Below, in pieces: positions 47,977 to 57,143 of a DNA stretch of 64,000 bases. The notes beneath the pieces are model-generated. The model worked only from the letters and a program-made list of their open reading frames with translations. It was not told the origin of the DNA and searched no databases. This DNA is from Rhodobacter sp. GTDB lineage: Bacteria > Pseudomonadota > Alphaproteobacteria > Rhodobacterales > Rhodobacteraceae. Every line of letters begins with the position of its first letter. Within the stretch, counting starts at the first letter, position 1. A program made the translations under genes and the position numbers. The stretch is taken from assembly GCA_020250125.1 (NCBI GenBank), contig JADCEL010000016.1:37008-101007 (forward strand), given 5' to 3'.

Positions 47977-48495
47977 ATGAAAAAAGTCTGGCTTGTCGTC
48001 ATTGCCGCCGCCGTCGCGATCGGTGCCTATTATCAGTTCAGCTATGTTCCGGCCCAGCGCGCCGCACAGGAAGCCGCAGCAGCCGCCGAAGCCGCCGCCA
48101 AGGCCGCCGGGGAAAAAGCGGCCGCTGAGGCCGCTGCCGCCGCCAAGGCGGCAGAAGAGGCCGCCGCTGCCGCCGCCAGGGCCGCCGAAGACGCCGCCGC
48201 CACCGCAACCGGGGCTGCCAAGAAGGCCGCAGATGCGGTGACCGATGCGGCCACAGGGGCCGCCGATGCCGTGACCGGGGCCGCAACAGATGCCGGTGCC
48301 GCTGTGGGCGAAGCCGCAACCTGGGTCTGGGATGCAACCAAGCTCAGCGCCGAAGAGATCACCGCGCGCATTGCCGCAGCCCCCGTCAGCCAGTCGGTCA
48401 AGGACACGCTGACGGCGACCTACAATTCGGTCAAGGACAGCCCCGCTGCCGTTCAGGGCGTGCTGGACCAGCTCAGGCAGGCCATGGGTCTTTGA
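47977..48495 (+). CDS. Alanine-rich anchored coiled-coil protein
   Basis: The 172-residue protein starts MKKVWLVVIAAAVAIGAYYQ, a likely uncleaved membrane anchor or signal. A very Ala/Glu/Lys-rich helix (residues 28-115) with AAxAAE-type repeats follows, as in phase-variable or TolA-like spacers. A C-terminal domain (LSAEEITARIAAAPVSQSVK onward) looks globular and helical. A GGGGGA box precedes the ATG. No family was identified. It would extend into the periplasm; tethering the envelope is one possibility, without direct evidence. Confidence 0.7.
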   Translation: MKKVWLVVIAAAVAIGAYYQFSYVPAQRAAQEAAAAAEAAAKAAGEKAAAEAAAAAKAAEEAAAAAARAAEDAAATATGAAKKAADAVTDAATGAADAVTGAATDAGAAVGEAATWVWDATKLSAEEITARIAAAPVSQSVKDTLTATYNSVKDSPAAVQGVLDQLRQAMGL

Positions 48496-48500
48496 TCCGC

Positions 48501-48537
48501 CCCGGCCCCGGTGGCGGTCAGCGCTGCCGGGGCCGGG
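48501..48537. terminator. Hairpin between convergent genes
   Basis: CCCGGCCCCGG (48501-48511) is perfectly complementary to CCGGGGCCGGG (48527-48537) with a 15-base loop, just after the Ala-rich gene and before the end of the convergent ferredoxin reductase gene. No clear T-run accompanies it. Confidence 0.45.
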
Positions 48538-48644
48538 CATCCGCAACGGGCCTGCCGTAAGGGTTCGCCCGGCCCGTTTCGCGCGGGGGTGCGCTGCCGG
48601 TTCCGCGGCCTGTCCGGCCCGCCGGACGGCAGCCGCCCGCAGGG

Positions 48645-49469
48645 TCAGATTCCGTCGCCGACGAAGGCCTTTTCAACGACATAGTCCAGCGGTTCGGAAT
48701 TGGCGCCTTCGCGCAGACCGAACCCTTCCAGCACCGCCTTGACATCAAGGTTGAACGCCAGGGATCCGCAGACCATCGCGCGGTCCTGCGCCGGGTCCAT
48801 CGGCGGCAGACCCAGGTCGGCAAAGACCTTGCCATTGGTCAGGGTGTCGGTGATCCGGCCCATCTGCGCAGACGGCTCGCGCGTGGTGGTGGGGTAGTAC
48901 AGAAGCTTGCCCTCCACCAGTTCGCTGATCAGCGGATCGTCCTTCAGCCCGTCGACCAGCGTGCGGCCATAGGCCAGTTCTGCCGTTTCGCGGCAGGTGT
49001 GCATCATGATGACCTGATCGTAACGCTCATAGGTTTCCGGGTCGCGCATCAGGCTGGCAAAGGGTGCAATGCCGGTTCCGGTGGCCAGAAACCACAGCCG
49101 CTTGCCCGGCAGCAGCGCATCCAGCACCAGCGTGCCCACCGCCTTGGGGCGCAGGATGATCTCGTCGCCCGGCCGGATATGTTGCAGCTTCGAAGTGAGC
49201 GGGCCGTCGGGCACCTTGATCGAATAGAACTCCAGCTCCTCATCCCAGGCGGGCGAGGCGATGGAATAGGCGCGCAGCACGGGTTTGCCGGTGTCACCCA
49301 TCAGCCCGATCATCACGAATTCCCCGGACCGGAAGCGCAGGCTTGGCGGCCGCGTCACGCGGAAGGAAAAAAGGCGATCCGTCCAGTGCTGCACCGCCGT
49401 CACGGTCTGGGCATCGGGCAGACGGGCCTTGAGGGCTGCGGGCTGGGTCACTTCGGCAACTTCGGTCAT
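48645..49469 (-). CDS. fpr: Ferredoxin--NADP(+) reductase
   Basis: The 274-residue flavoprotein exchanges electrons between NADPH and ferredoxin or flavodoxin. The FAD motif RAYSIAS, the phosphate-binding GPLTSKLQHI, the NADP loop FLATGTGIAPFASLM and a C-terminal VEKAFVGDG tail (bacterial subclass) are present. ATG at 49469 is preferred over an upstream in-frame start at 49487. It lies next to the sulfite reductase cluster, which needs electrons at low potential, so the two may be functionally linked. Confidence 0.93.
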   Translation of the reverse strand: MTEVAEVTQPAALKARLPDAQTVTAVQHWTDRLFSFRVTRPPSLRFRSGEFVMIGLMGDTGKPVLRAYSIASPAWDEELEFYSIKVPDGPLTSKLQHIRPGDEIILRPKAVGTLVLDALLPGKRLWFLATGTGIAPFASLMRDPETYERYDQVIMMHTCRETAELAYGRTLVDGLKDDPLISELVEGKLLYYPTTTREPSAQMGRITDTLTNGKVFADLGLPPMDPAQDRAMVCGSLAFNLDVKAVLEGFGLREGANSEPLDYVVEKAFVGDGI

Positions 49470-49520
49470 GTCATCCGGCCTTTGCAATACGCGAGGTGGG
49501 CCTGCAGGGGAACCCCGTTT

Positions 49521-49937
49521 TCAGGCCCGCAGCCGCGTCTGATAGTCATGGGCGCGCCAGTTGGCGCGGAACAGCCATTGATCCCGGGGCTGGCGCGCGG
49601 CCAGGTCTGCGGAAATCTCGACCTCGTCAAAGCCGCAGCGGCGGGCCATGGCATATTGGTCGGCAATGACATGGCCCTGTGCGCGCAGACGCCCGGCAAA
49701 GCCCATCTCGCGCAGCCGCCGGGCCAGGGTAAAGCCGCGCCCGTCCGAGAAGACCGGAAAGGCTATGCGGATCATCGCAATCTCCGCCAGGCGGTTGGAC
49801 AGCCGCGCCGGATCATCGGTATTGGCCAGATCAATGCCCCTGCCGTCGCTGACGGCGCTGTCGGCCAGCGGCACGAATCCGCACAGCCAGTCATCGGCGG
49901 CAAAACCGGTGTCGGTGACGATGACGGGCGCGGTCAT
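49521..49937 (-). CDS. DUF934 protein
   Basis: The 138-residue protein matches DUF934: FVPLADSAVSDGRGIDLANTDD-type N-terminus, IRIAFPVFSDGRGFTLARRLREMGFAGRLRA and QYAMARRCGFDEVEI. The family sits with sulfite reductase and CysH in alphaproteobacteria and has been proposed to assist sulfite reduction, but the role is not proven. It overlaps the cysH stop by 4 bases and is last in the cluster. Confidence 0.85.
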   Translation of the reverse strand: MTAPVIVTDTGFAADDWLCGFVPLADSAVSDGRGIDLANTDDPARLSNRLAEIAMIRIAFPVFSDGRGFTLARRLREMGFAGRLRAQGHVIADQYAMARRCGFDEVEISADLAARQPRDQWLFRANWRAHDYQTRLRA

Positions 49938-50689
49938 GTGGCGGTTCCCTGCGCAAGCGGGCCGCGCACCGCGCGCCCGTCGATGAAATGAATGCCGCAT
50001 TCGGTCTTGGCGCTGCCGCGCCAGCGACCTGCACGCGGGTCTTCGCCGGGGGCGACCGGGCTGGTACAGGGCGCACAGCCGATGGACGGATAGCCCCTGG
50101 CCACCAGCGGGTGACGCGGCAGGCGGTTGTTGATCATGTAATCCTGCAGGTCCTCGCGGCCCCAATGCGCCAGCGGATTGACCTTGATCCGCAGATCGCC
50201 CTCGGCCTCAAAGAACTCCACCGTCGCCCGTGTGCTGCCCTGAAACCGCTTGCGCCCCGTAATCCAGGCATCATAGCACTGCAGCGCCCGTTCCAGCGGT
50301 TCGGTCTTGCGCAGGGCGCAGCAGGCATCGGTGCTGAACTGATGCAGCGTGTTGTCGGGGTCTTCAAAGGCCAGCCGCGCCGGGTCTGCCCGGACCGTGA
50401 CGATATTGGTCAGACCCAGCTTTTCGGCCACCTCCTGCTGATAGGCCAGGGTTTCGGCAAACAGCATCGCGGTGTCGATGAACAGCACCGGCGTGGTGCG
50501 CGCAATCACCGCGATCATGTGCAAAAGCACCACCGATTCCGCCCCGAAGGATGACACCAGCGCGGTGCGACCCACGTCGGGGTCCCCCAGGGCATGTTCA
50601 AGAACCGACACCGCCGCATGGTGCCTGTAGCGGTCGTTCAGCTGGGCAACCCTGTCGGACAGGCTTGAGAAGACCGGATCAAGCGGCAT
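49934..50689 (-). CDS. cysH: Phosphoadenylyl/adenylyl-sulfate reductase
   Basis: The 251-residue enzyme reduces activated sulfate (APS or PAPS) to sulfite using thioredoxin. The catalytic Cys231 is in ECGIH. The pairs Cys123-Cys124 and Cys205-x2-Cys208 are the ligands of a 4Fe-4S cluster, which marks the APS-reductase subtype rather than the cluster-free PAPS reductase of enterobacteria. It overlaps cysI by 11 bases and DUF934 by 4 bases. Confidence 0.93.
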   Translation of the reverse strand: MPLDPVFSSLSDRVAQLNDRYRHHAAVSVLEHALGDPDVGRTALVSSFGAESVVLLHMIAVIARTTPVLFIDTAMLFAETLAYQQEVAEKLGLTNIVTVRADPARLAFEDPDNTLHQFSTDACCALRKTEPLERALQCYDAWITGRKRFQGSTRATVEFFEAEGDLRIKVNPLAHWGREDLQDYMINNRLPRHPLVARGYPSIGCAPCTSPVAPGEDPRAGRWRGSAKTECGIHFIDGRAVRGPLAQGTAT

Positions 50690-52349
50690 CCTGCGCCCCC
50701 TCGTCGGGGTAAAGGGCTGCCTTGAACGGACCCATGCCGGTACGGCGGAAGGTTTCAAGGAAGGTCTCATGCGGCGACTGGCGGATTGCCAGATAGGCGG
50801 TGATGATCCGTTCGATCGCGGGCAGGATCTGATCACAGGCAAAGCCCGGCCCGGCCCGTTCGCCGATCACGGCGGTTTCGCTGCCATCGCCGCCCAGGGT
50901 GATCTGGTAGCTTTCCACCCCGGCCCGGTCCAGCCCGAGAATCCCGATATGCCCGACATGGTGATGCCCGCAGGCATTGATGCAGCCGCTGATCTTGATC
51001 TTCAGCGGGCCGATGTCATGTTCCAGCTTCAGCGCGTCGAAATGCCGGGCGATGTCCTGGGCCACCGGAATCGACCGTGCCGTCGCCAGCGCGCAGTAAT
51101 CCATGCCGGGGCAGGCGATGATGTCCGAGATCAGCCCGACATTGGCCGTACCCAGCCCGGCCTGCGCCAGCGCCGCATGGAGCGCGGGCAGGTCGGATTT
51201 GTGGACATGCGGCAGGATCACGTTCTGCTCGTGGCTGATGCGCAGCTCGGAATGACCATAACGTTCGGCGAGATCGGCCAGAAGCCGCATCTGGTCGCCC
51301 GTGGCATCGCCGGGGGTTTCGCCATGGGCCTTCAGGCTGACCGTGACGATCGCGTATTGCGGGTTGCGGTGCAGCGCCAGGTTGGTATCGGCCCAGGCGC
51401 GGAACACCGGATCGGCAGCGCGGAAGGCATCACAGGCCCCGGTGGGCGCGTCGCGGAACGCGGGCGGCGCAAAGGCGGCTTCGATTTCGGCCAGAAGCGC
51501 CTGATCATGGCCGCCGAATTGGGGGCGGATCTGCGCGAAGCGGTCTTCGATCAGCCGGGTCATCTCTTCGACCCCGGTTTCATGCACCGTGATCTTGATG
51601 CGCGCCTTGTACTTGTTGTCACGCCGGCCCAGCATGTTGTACACGCTCAGGATCGCCTCGACATAAGGCAGAAGGTCGGCCTTTGGCAGGAACTCGCGCA
51701 CCTTGTGGCCGATCATCGGCGTGCGGCCCAGCCCGCCGCCGACGATCACCTCGAACCCCGGTTCCCCGGCGGCATCGCGCACCATGCGCAGGCCGATGTC
51801 ATGGGCGCGCGTCACCGCCCGGTCATTCGGGCTGCCGGTGATGGCGATCTTGAACTTGCGCGGCAGGAACTGGAATTCCGGATGGTCGGTGGACCATTGC
51901 CGCAGCAGTTCGGCCACCGGGCGCGGGTCTTCGATTTCATCCGCAGCGGCCCCGGCAAAATGATCTGCCGTCACGTTGCGCACGCAGTTGCCGCTGGTCT
52001 GGATGGCATGCATCCCGACATCGGCCAGCGCCGAAAGGATCGCGGGCACATCTTCCAGCTTTGGCCAGTTGAACTGGATGTTCTGGCGCGTGGTGAAATG
52101 CCCGTATCCCTTGTCCCAGCGGTCAGCGATCAGCCCCAGCTGGCGCATCTGGCGCGGGTTCAGCGTGCCATAGGGAATGGCCACGCGCAGCATATAGGCA
52201 TGCAGTTGCAGATAAAGGCCGTTCATCAGCCGCAGCGGGCGGAATTCCTCTTCGGTGAGCGATCCGTCAAGCCGCCGCGCGACCTGTCCGGCGAACTGCG
52301 CCACCCGTGTCCGCACGAAGGCATCATCGAAGTCTGAATAATCATACAT
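50679..52349 (-). CDS. cysI: Sulfite reductase hemoprotein subunit (nitrite/sulfite reductase family)
   Basis: The 556-residue enzyme reduces sulfite to sulfide at a siroheme/4Fe-4S centre. The cluster ligands are in CPGMDYCALATA and CINACGHHHVGHIG, and the repeated ferredoxin-like domains include GYGHFTTRQNIQFNW and CVRNVTADHFAG. ATG at 52349 is used because it gives the family start MYDYSDFDDAFV. Siroheme supply is provided by the linked cysG. The family also includes nitrite reductases, but the cysH/cysG setting favours sulfite. Confidence 0.92.
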   Translation of the reverse strand: MYDYSDFDDAFVRTRVAQFAGQVARRLDGSLTEEEFRPLRLMNGLYLQLHAYMLRVAIPYGTLNPRQMRQLGLIADRWDKGYGHFTTRQNIQFNWPKLEDVPAILSALADVGMHAIQTSGNCVRNVTADHFAGAAADEIEDPRPVAELLRQWSTDHPEFQFLPRKFKIAITGSPNDRAVTRAHDIGLRMVRDAAGEPGFEVIVGGGLGRTPMIGHKVREFLPKADLLPYVEAILSVYNMLGRRDNKYKARIKITVHETGVEEMTRLIEDRFAQIRPQFGGHDQALLAEIEAAFAPPAFRDAPTGACDAFRAADPVFRAWADTNLALHRNPQYAIVTVSLKAHGETPGDATGDQMRLLADLAERYGHSELRISHEQNVILPHVHKSDLPALHAALAQAGLGTANVGLISDIIACPGMDYCALATARSIPVAQDIARHFDALKLEHDIGPLKIKISGCINACGHHHVGHIGILGLDRAGVESYQITLGGDGSETAVIGERAGPGFACDQILPAIERIITAYLAIRQSPHETFLETFRRTGMGPFKAALYPDEGAQDAA

Positions 52350-52404
52350 GGCGGCTGGCCTTCGGACCAAGGGGGCTTGCAAAGGGGTGATCAGACAGGG
52401 CGCA

Positions 52405-52707
52405 TCAGGTCAGGTCGGCCTGCTTGCCGTGCGGATAGTTCGATGGACCGCGCGCGCGGAAGGCCTCGCGGAAATGCACCGGCTCGGGGCCGTGGGGCCC
52501 GGCTTTCGCATCGGCCAGACAAACCCCGACCACAGTCAGCTTCTGTGCGGCGGCAAAATGCAGACGCCGCTGCGCCTCCGCCTCGTCGGCGATCAGCTCT
52601 GCCTCGCGGTGCAGGCGCGACCAGCGGTCATCGGCCGTCAGATAGACAACATCGCCCAGGCGCAGGTCATTTGCGGTGACGACCTTTGGCGTGAACCGGC
52701 CCTTCAT
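52405..52707 (-). CDS. DUF2849 protein
   Basis: The 100-residue protein matches DUF2849, with FTPKVVTANDLRLGDVVYLTAD near the N-terminus and HREAELIADEAEAQRRL, then EPVHFREAFRARGP. It is regularly encoded between the uroporphyrinogen methyltransferase and sulfite reductase genes of alphaproteobacteria. Function is unknown. It overlaps cysG by 4 bases. Confidence 0.85.
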   Translation of the reverse strand: MKGRFTPKVVTANDLRLGDVVYLTADDRWSRLHREAELIADEAEAQRRLHFAAAQKLTVVGVCLADAKAGPHGPEPVHFREAFRARGPSNYPHGKQADLT

Positions 52708-53486
52708 GACCGGGCCTCCTTCAACCGGGACAGGGCTGCGGCGGCACGGCGCGGTGCCAGGCCGTAAAGCAGGACGGCAGGCCCCGAAATGTCGCCCAGC
52801 GCCTCGGGCAGAGCGGCCAGTGATGTGGCCAGGATGCGTTCGTCGGCGCGCGACGCATTTTCCACGATGGTGACGGGCGTATCGGCCGCCGCCCCGTGCA
52901 TCATCAGGCGGCCCTGCACGAAACGGGCCGATTTCTTGCCCATGTAGATCGCCGCAACCTCGCCCCGGCGGGCCATGCCGCGCCAGTCCTGTTCGGCGAA
53001 TCCCGCCATGTCATGCCCGGTCACGATCCGGACGGATGCATTGCGCCCCCGGCGCGTCAGGCTTTGTCCGATCGCCGCCGCCGCCGCAACGGCCGCCGTC
53101 AGGCCCGGCACGATCGACCAGCCAAGGCCGGCGCGGTCCAGTGCCGCAATCTCTTCATCCAGCCGGCCGAAAATGCCGCAATCGCCGCCCTTCAGGCGCA
53201 CCACGCGCCGTCCCCGCTGTGCCTCGGCCACGATCAGCGCATCGATGTCTTCCTGGGCTGTCGACGGCCCGAACCCGGTCTTGCCCACGTCCACCAGCAC
53301 CGCCGCCGGGTTGGCCAGCGCCAGCACACCCGCGCCCACCAGCCGGTCATGAATGATCACCTCGGCCTCCTGAAGCGCCCGCAGCGCCTTCAGCGTCAGA
53401 TGATCCGGGTCGCCCGGACCGGCCCCGACAAAGGTGACATGTCCGGGCGCGGCGGCGCAAACGGCAGAGGCGGCAAGATCGAACAT
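52704..53486 (-). CDS. cobA: Uroporphyrinogen-III C-methyltransferase
   Basis: The 260-residue SAM-dependent enzyme makes precorrin-2, the precursor of siroheme. VTFVGAGPGDPDHLTLKAL, VIHDRLV, RLKGGDCGIFGR and IVPGLTAAVAAAA fit the family. It lacks the N-terminal oxidase/chelatase domain of full-length CysG, so siroheme completion must use another enzyme. It is the first gene of the cys cluster and divergent from an Lrp-type regulator. Confidence 0.9.
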   Translation of the reverse strand: MFDLAASAVCAAAPGHVTFVGAGPGDPDHLTLKALRALQEAEVIIHDRLVGAGVLALANPAAVLVDVGKTGFGPSTAQEDIDALIVAEAQRGRRVVRLKGGDCGIFGRLDEEIAALDRAGLGWSIVPGLTAAVAAAAAIGQSLTRRGRNASVRIVTGHDMAGFAEQDWRGMARRGEVAAIYMGKKSARFVQGRLMMHGAAADTPVTIVENASRADERILATSLAALPEALGDISGPAVLLYGLAPRRAAAALSRLKEARS

Positions 53487-53532
53487 CGGGGCGGGTCCGG
53501 CTGCAGGGGCAATTGCTGCGTCAGTTTAGGAC

Positions 53533-53626
53533 ATTTTCCCTGATCTGCGCCAGCAGCCCTTGCAGATAAGGACGTTTGTTCCCATTCTGGGCATGTTTGG
53601 AACGCAGTTCCACAAACAGGGGAAAT
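53533..53626. promoter_or_regulatory. Widely spaced inverted repeats in the cobA/regulator gap
   Basis: ATTTTCCCTG (53533-53542) and CAGGGGAAAT (53617-53626) are inverted copies with one mismatch, placed at the two ends of the divergent gap. Between them GTTTGGAAC and GTTCCACAAAC form another imperfect inverted repeat. These are good candidate sites for the adjacent Lrp-family regulator, which could loop the DNA. Confidence 0.5.
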
Positions 53627-53632
53627 CGGCGA

Positions 53633-54094
53633 ATGGCAGCCCGGCTGGACGAGATGGACAGGAAAATTCTTGCGGAACTGCAGGCAGATGCAGCCCGGTC
53701 GCTGGATGAAATTGCCCGCAGGGTCGGCTCGTCCAAGACCCCGGTCTGGAACCGCATCCGCCGGATGAAGGAGGCCGGGGTGATCCTGCGCCAGACCGTG
53801 CTGCTGGATGCCGAGGCGCTGGGTCTGGAGGCCTGCTTTTTTGTGCTGATCCGCACCAGCGAACACGAGGCTGACTGGCAGCGCCGCTTTCTGCAGGTGC
53901 TGCGCGACCGCCCCGAGGTGCTGGAGGCGCACCGGCTGGCCGGTGACATCGACTATATCCTGAAGGTTCGCGTCGCCAATGCCAGGGCCTATGACACCTT
54001 TTATCAGGCGCTGATTGCCGAAGTGCGCATCTACAATGTCACGGCCCTGCTCAGCATGGAAGAAATCAAGGCAACCACGATGTTGCCCCTGTGA
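53633..54094 (+). CDS. Lrp/AsnC-family transcriptional regulator
   Basis: The 153-residue regulator has an N-terminal winged helix (LDEMDRKILAELQADAARSLDEIARRVG, then SSKTPVWNRIRRMKEAGVI) and a C-terminal RAM ligand-binding domain with HRLAGDIDYILKVRV. It is divergent from the cobA-DUF2849-cysI-cysH-DUF934 unit, a position typical for a regulator of sulfur assimilation, perhaps responding to cysteine or a sulfur metabolite. A GGGGA box precedes the ATG. Confidence 0.9.
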   Translation: MAARLDEMDRKILAELQADAARSLDEIARRVGSSKTPVWNRIRRMKEAGVILRQTVLLDAEALGLEACFFVLIRTSEHEADWQRRFLQVLRDRPEVLEAHRLAGDIDYILKVRVANARAYDTFYQALIAEVRIYNVTALLSMEEIKATTMLPL

Positions 54095-54100
54095 CGCCGC

Positions 54101-54126
54101 CCGGGGCGCTGCCCCGGACCCCGGGG
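54101..54126. terminator. Bidirectional terminator between regulator and P450 gene
   Basis: CCGGGGC (54101-54107) pairs with GCCCCGG (54111-54117) around GCT, then ACCCCGGGG and TATTTGGG follow. The pair of stems with a short T-run sits between two convergent genes and resembles intergenic elements common in Rhodobacteraceae. Confidence 0.6.
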
Positions 54127-54155
54127 TATTTGGGCCGAAAAGAAACGCCAAGCGG

Positions 54156-55340
54156 TCAGTCGGCGCGGACCGTCAGACGCTCCAGCCCGTGGAAATGGAA
54201 CAGATCCGCATAGCGTGGCGGCCCGGCCAGCCGCAGCTTTGGCAGGCGGGCGAACAGGCGGGGCAGGGCGATCTGCAGTTCCAGCCGGGCCAGCGGCGCG
54301 CCGACGCAGAAATGCAGGCCGCCCCCGAAGGCGACATTCACCTTTTCGGGGCGCGCGGGATCAAAGCGCTGCGGCTGGTCCCAGACGCGCGGGTCGCGGT
54401 TGGCGGCCGCCAGCAGCAGGCCAACCTCGTCGCCCCGGTCAAAGCCGTGGCCCAGCACCTCGACCGGCGCATAGGCGTGCCGGGTGAACAGGTGCAGCGG
54501 CGGATCAAAGCGCAGCAGTTCCTCGACCGTGCCCGCGATCCGGTCCGGGGCAAGGGCCGTGGGCGGGGTGCGGGTTTCCAGCAGGGTCTTCACCCCGTTG
54601 CCCAGGCTGTGCACGGTGGCCTCGTGGCCCGCGTTCAGCAGCAGGATGCAGGTAGAGATCATCTCGTCCGTGGTCAGACGCTCGCCGCCGGATCCGGCGG
54701 CGATCAGATGGGTGATCAGATCGTCGGCGGGTCGGGCGCGGCGGTCACGCACGTAATCGCGCAGGAAGGCCACAAAGCTTTCGGTGGCGGCCACCGCGCG
54801 GTCTTCCGTCTCACGCGTGCGGCGGGCCATATACATGCCCACCATGGCGTTGGACCAGCGCAGCAGGTCATCCGACATCGCCTCTGGCACGCCCAGCAGC
54901 CGGGCGATGACAATGACCGGCAGCTTCTGCCCGAAGTGGCGCAGCAGGTCGAACGGCCCCTGCGGCAGCGCCGTGATCAGATCGTCGCAAAGCGCGGCAA
55001 TCTCCGGCTCCAGCGCCGCGATCCGGCGCGAGGTGAAGGCGCGCAGCACCAGGCTGCGCAGGCGGGTGCGGCGCGGTGGTTCCAGTTCCAGCATCGAATG
55101 GGCTTCAACCGCGTAGAAGGGGGCAAGATGCGCAGGCACCGGCGCGCGCTTTTCCGGCGGCACCTCGCGCCCGAAGCGGCGGTCGCGCAGGATGGCATTG
55201 ACCCCGGTCGCAGAGGTGCAGCAGACCAGACCGTAATCTTCCCAGAAAAAGAACGGCCCCGCCGCCCGCGCGCGGTCATAGAAAGGGTAGGGGTTCTGCA
55301 CAAACCCCGGATCGGTGGGCGACTGGTGCAGGCGGTCCAT
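54156..55340 (-). CDS. Cytochrome P450
   Basis: The 394-residue soluble bacterial P450 has the oxygen-binding I-helix motif NAGHEATVH, the K-helix ExxR (EELLRFDPP) and the heme loop FGGGLHFCVGAPLARLE with Cys345 as axial ligand. This form (CYP107/CYP109-like) uses ferredoxin and a reductase; the fpr gene about 5 kb away could serve. The substrate is unknown. It begins 2 bases after the DMT exporter gene, so oxidation and export of a compound may be linked. Confidence 0.92.
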   Translation of the reverse strand: MDRLHQSPTDPGFVQNPYPFYDRARAAGPFFFWEDYGLVCCTSATGVNAILRDRRFGREVPPEKRAPVPAHLAPFYAVEAHSMLELEPPRRTRLRSLVLRAFTSRRIAALEPEIAALCDDLITALPQGPFDLLRHFGQKLPVIVIARLLGVPEAMSDDLLRWSNAMVGMYMARRTRETEDRAVAATESFVAFLRDYVRDRRARPADDLITHLIAAGSGGERLTTDEMISTCILLLNAGHEATVHSLGNGVKTLLETRTPPTALAPDRIAGTVEELLRFDPPLHLFTRHAYAPVEVLGHGFDRGDEVGLLLAAANRDPRVWDQPQRFDPARPEKVNVAFGGGLHFCVGAPLARLELQIALPRLFARLPKLRLAGPPRYADLFHFHGLERLTVRAD

Positions 55341-55342
55341 GA

Positions 55343-56257
55343 TCAGGCCCGCCGCCGGGTCAGGACCCCCTGGGCCACGGCCACACCCAGCACCACGATG
55401 GCTGCCCCTGCCGCCTGCGCCCAGTTCCAGCTGCCGCCCAGCGCGAAGGTGATCAGCATGACATAGAAGGGCACCGCGTTCATGTGCAGGCTGGCAATGC
55501 CGATACCCAAGAGGCCGACCGAGACGATCCACAGCGTCTGGCTGACGGCGATCGACCCGATCGAAGCGGCGATCAGCGCGCCCACTTCCGGCAGGCCGAT
55601 GCTGTCCCATCGTACGGCGGCCCCGCCGGCCGAGGCCCAGGCCAGCGCCAGCGCCGACATGCTGATGCCTGCGCCGGCCACGGTGATGGCCGTGCGGCCC
55701 AGCGGGGTCAGGTCCGCAAAGGCGGTGACAGTGGCGCGCGACCCCCAGGTAAAGGCAAAGACCGACCCGAAAGCGGCCAGCGCCCCCAGACCAAGGCCCG
55801 GCGTGGCCGCCCCAAGGTCCAGCGCCACCATCCCGCCTGCCAGCGACAGGACCAGCCCCAGCACCAGCGCCACCGTCAGCCGCCGGCCGTCCAGCAGGCA
55901 TTCCAGCGATATCCCGATCACCGGCATCATCGCGGTGATGATGGCAACCGTCACCGGATCGGTCCGCTCCAGCGCCACCGCCACCAGAACGGCCCCCACG
56001 CCCATCACGACGAAGCCCACCCCGATGCCGCGCATCCACGGCGCGCGCAGCACCGGGCCTGTGCCTTCCCGCAGCATCCAGACGATCACCAGGACAAGAC
56101 CGGCCAGTCCCACGCGAAAGGCTGTCAACGTCATCGGTGGAATGACCTGCACCAGATGGCCCAGCGCGGGCAGACCTGCCGCCCAGGTGATCATCGACAG
56201 AAGGCACAGCGCATTGGCTGTCAGCGCCGAAGGTGAAGGCGAAGCGGCAACGGTCAT
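55343..56257 (-). CDS. EamA-family (DMT) transporter
   Basis: The 304-residue membrane protein has ten predicted helices in two EamA repeats (first residues 14-140, second 155-300), with PALGHLVQVIPPMTLTAFRVGLAG and GIGIASLHMNAVPFYVMLI. Such proteins export amino acids or other metabolites. Adjacent to the P450 gene with a 2-base gap, so both are likely one transcript. The substrate is not inferable. Confidence 0.85.
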   Translation of the reverse strand: MTVAASPSPSALTANALCLLSMITWAAGLPALGHLVQVIPPMTLTAFRVGLAGLVLVIVWMLREGTGPVLRAPWMRGIGVGFVVMGVGAVLVAVALERTDPVTVAIITAMMPVIGISLECLLDGRRLTVALVLGLVLSLAGGMVALDLGAATPGLGLGALAAFGSVFAFTWGSRATVTAFADLTPLGRTAITVAGAGISMSALALAWASAGGAAVRWDSIGLPEVGALIAASIGSIAVSQTLWIVSVGLLGIGIASLHMNAVPFYVMLITFALGGSWNWAQAAGAAIVVLGVAVAQGVLTRRRA

Positions 56258-56335
56258 CAGATCAATCCACGGGTGGGGCCAGTCTTGCGGTGCGCGGCGG
56301 GTGGCTGACCGTCCGCCAGCGACACGCGCCGGTCC

Positions 56336-57076
56336 TCAGGCGGCGTCCAGGGCGGCAATGATCGCGCCGAAATCGGCGGCCTTCAGGCTGGCCCCGCCCA
56401 CCAGGGCACCATCGACATCGGGCAGCGCAAAGATCGCGGCGGCGTTCGACGGTTTCACCGACCCGCCGTAAAGCAGGCGGAACCCGGAAGCCGCCGCCCC
56501 GAAGCGGGCCGTCAGGCGGGCGCGGATATCGCCATGAACTTCGGCAATCTCGGGCAGGGTCGGGGTGCGGCCCGTGCCGATGGCCCAGACCGGCTCATAG
56601 GCGATGACGGTGGTCTGCGGAGAGGCGGCATCCGGAACAGAACCGGCAAGCTGGCCTGCAATCACGGCCAGGGTTTCGCCCGCGTTGCGCTGCGCTTCGG
56701 TTTCCCCGACGCAGATGATCGCCACCAGGCCGGCTTTTGCCGCCGCCCCGGCCTTGGCGCGCACCAGCGCGTCGGTTTCGCCATGGTCGGCGCGGCGTTC
56801 GGAATGGCCCAGGATGACAAAGCCGGCCCCCGCATCGGCCAGCATCGCGGCCGAGATGTCGCCTGTATGGGCACCGGAGGAATTCGGGTGGCAGTCCTGC
56901 CCGCCCAGCGCGATCCTTCCCGCAGCCGCCTGCGCCATCGGGGCCAGCAGCGTGGCAGGCGGGCACAGCAACACCTCGGATCGGGGCTGCGGATGGGCGG
57001 CGATCAGCGCGGCCACCTCGGCAAGCTGGGCCGACAGCCCGTTCATCTTCCAGTTTCCGGCAGCAAGTTTGCGCAT
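56336..57076 (-). CDS. tpiA: Triosephosphate isomerase
   Basis: The 246-residue TIM barrel interconverts dihydroxyacetone phosphate and glyceraldehyde 3-phosphate. Catalytic residues are visible: Lys10 in GNWKMN, His91 in ILGHSERR and Glu161 in [21 protein letters not shown] and GGASL form the phosphate site. ATG at 57076 gives the standard start. It follows the IscA-type gene by 67 bases on the same strand. Confidence 0.96.
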   Translation of the reverse strand: MRKLAAGNWKMNGLSAQLAEVAALIAAHPQPRSEVLLCPPATLLAPMAQAAAGRIALGGQDCHPNSSGAHTGDISAAMLADAGAGFVILGHSERRADHGETDALVRAKAGAAAKAGLVAIICVGETEAQRNAGETLAVIAGQLAGSVPDAASPQTTVIAYEPVWAIGTGRTPTLPEIAEVHGDIRARLTARFGAAASGFRLLYGGSVKPSNAAAIFALPDVDGALVGGASLKAADFGAIIAALDAA

Positions 57077-57143
57077 CACGGTTTCCCCCAGGACTCGGCT
57101 GGGGGCCAGACTTACGCGATGCCGCGCGCCAAGGAAACCGGGG

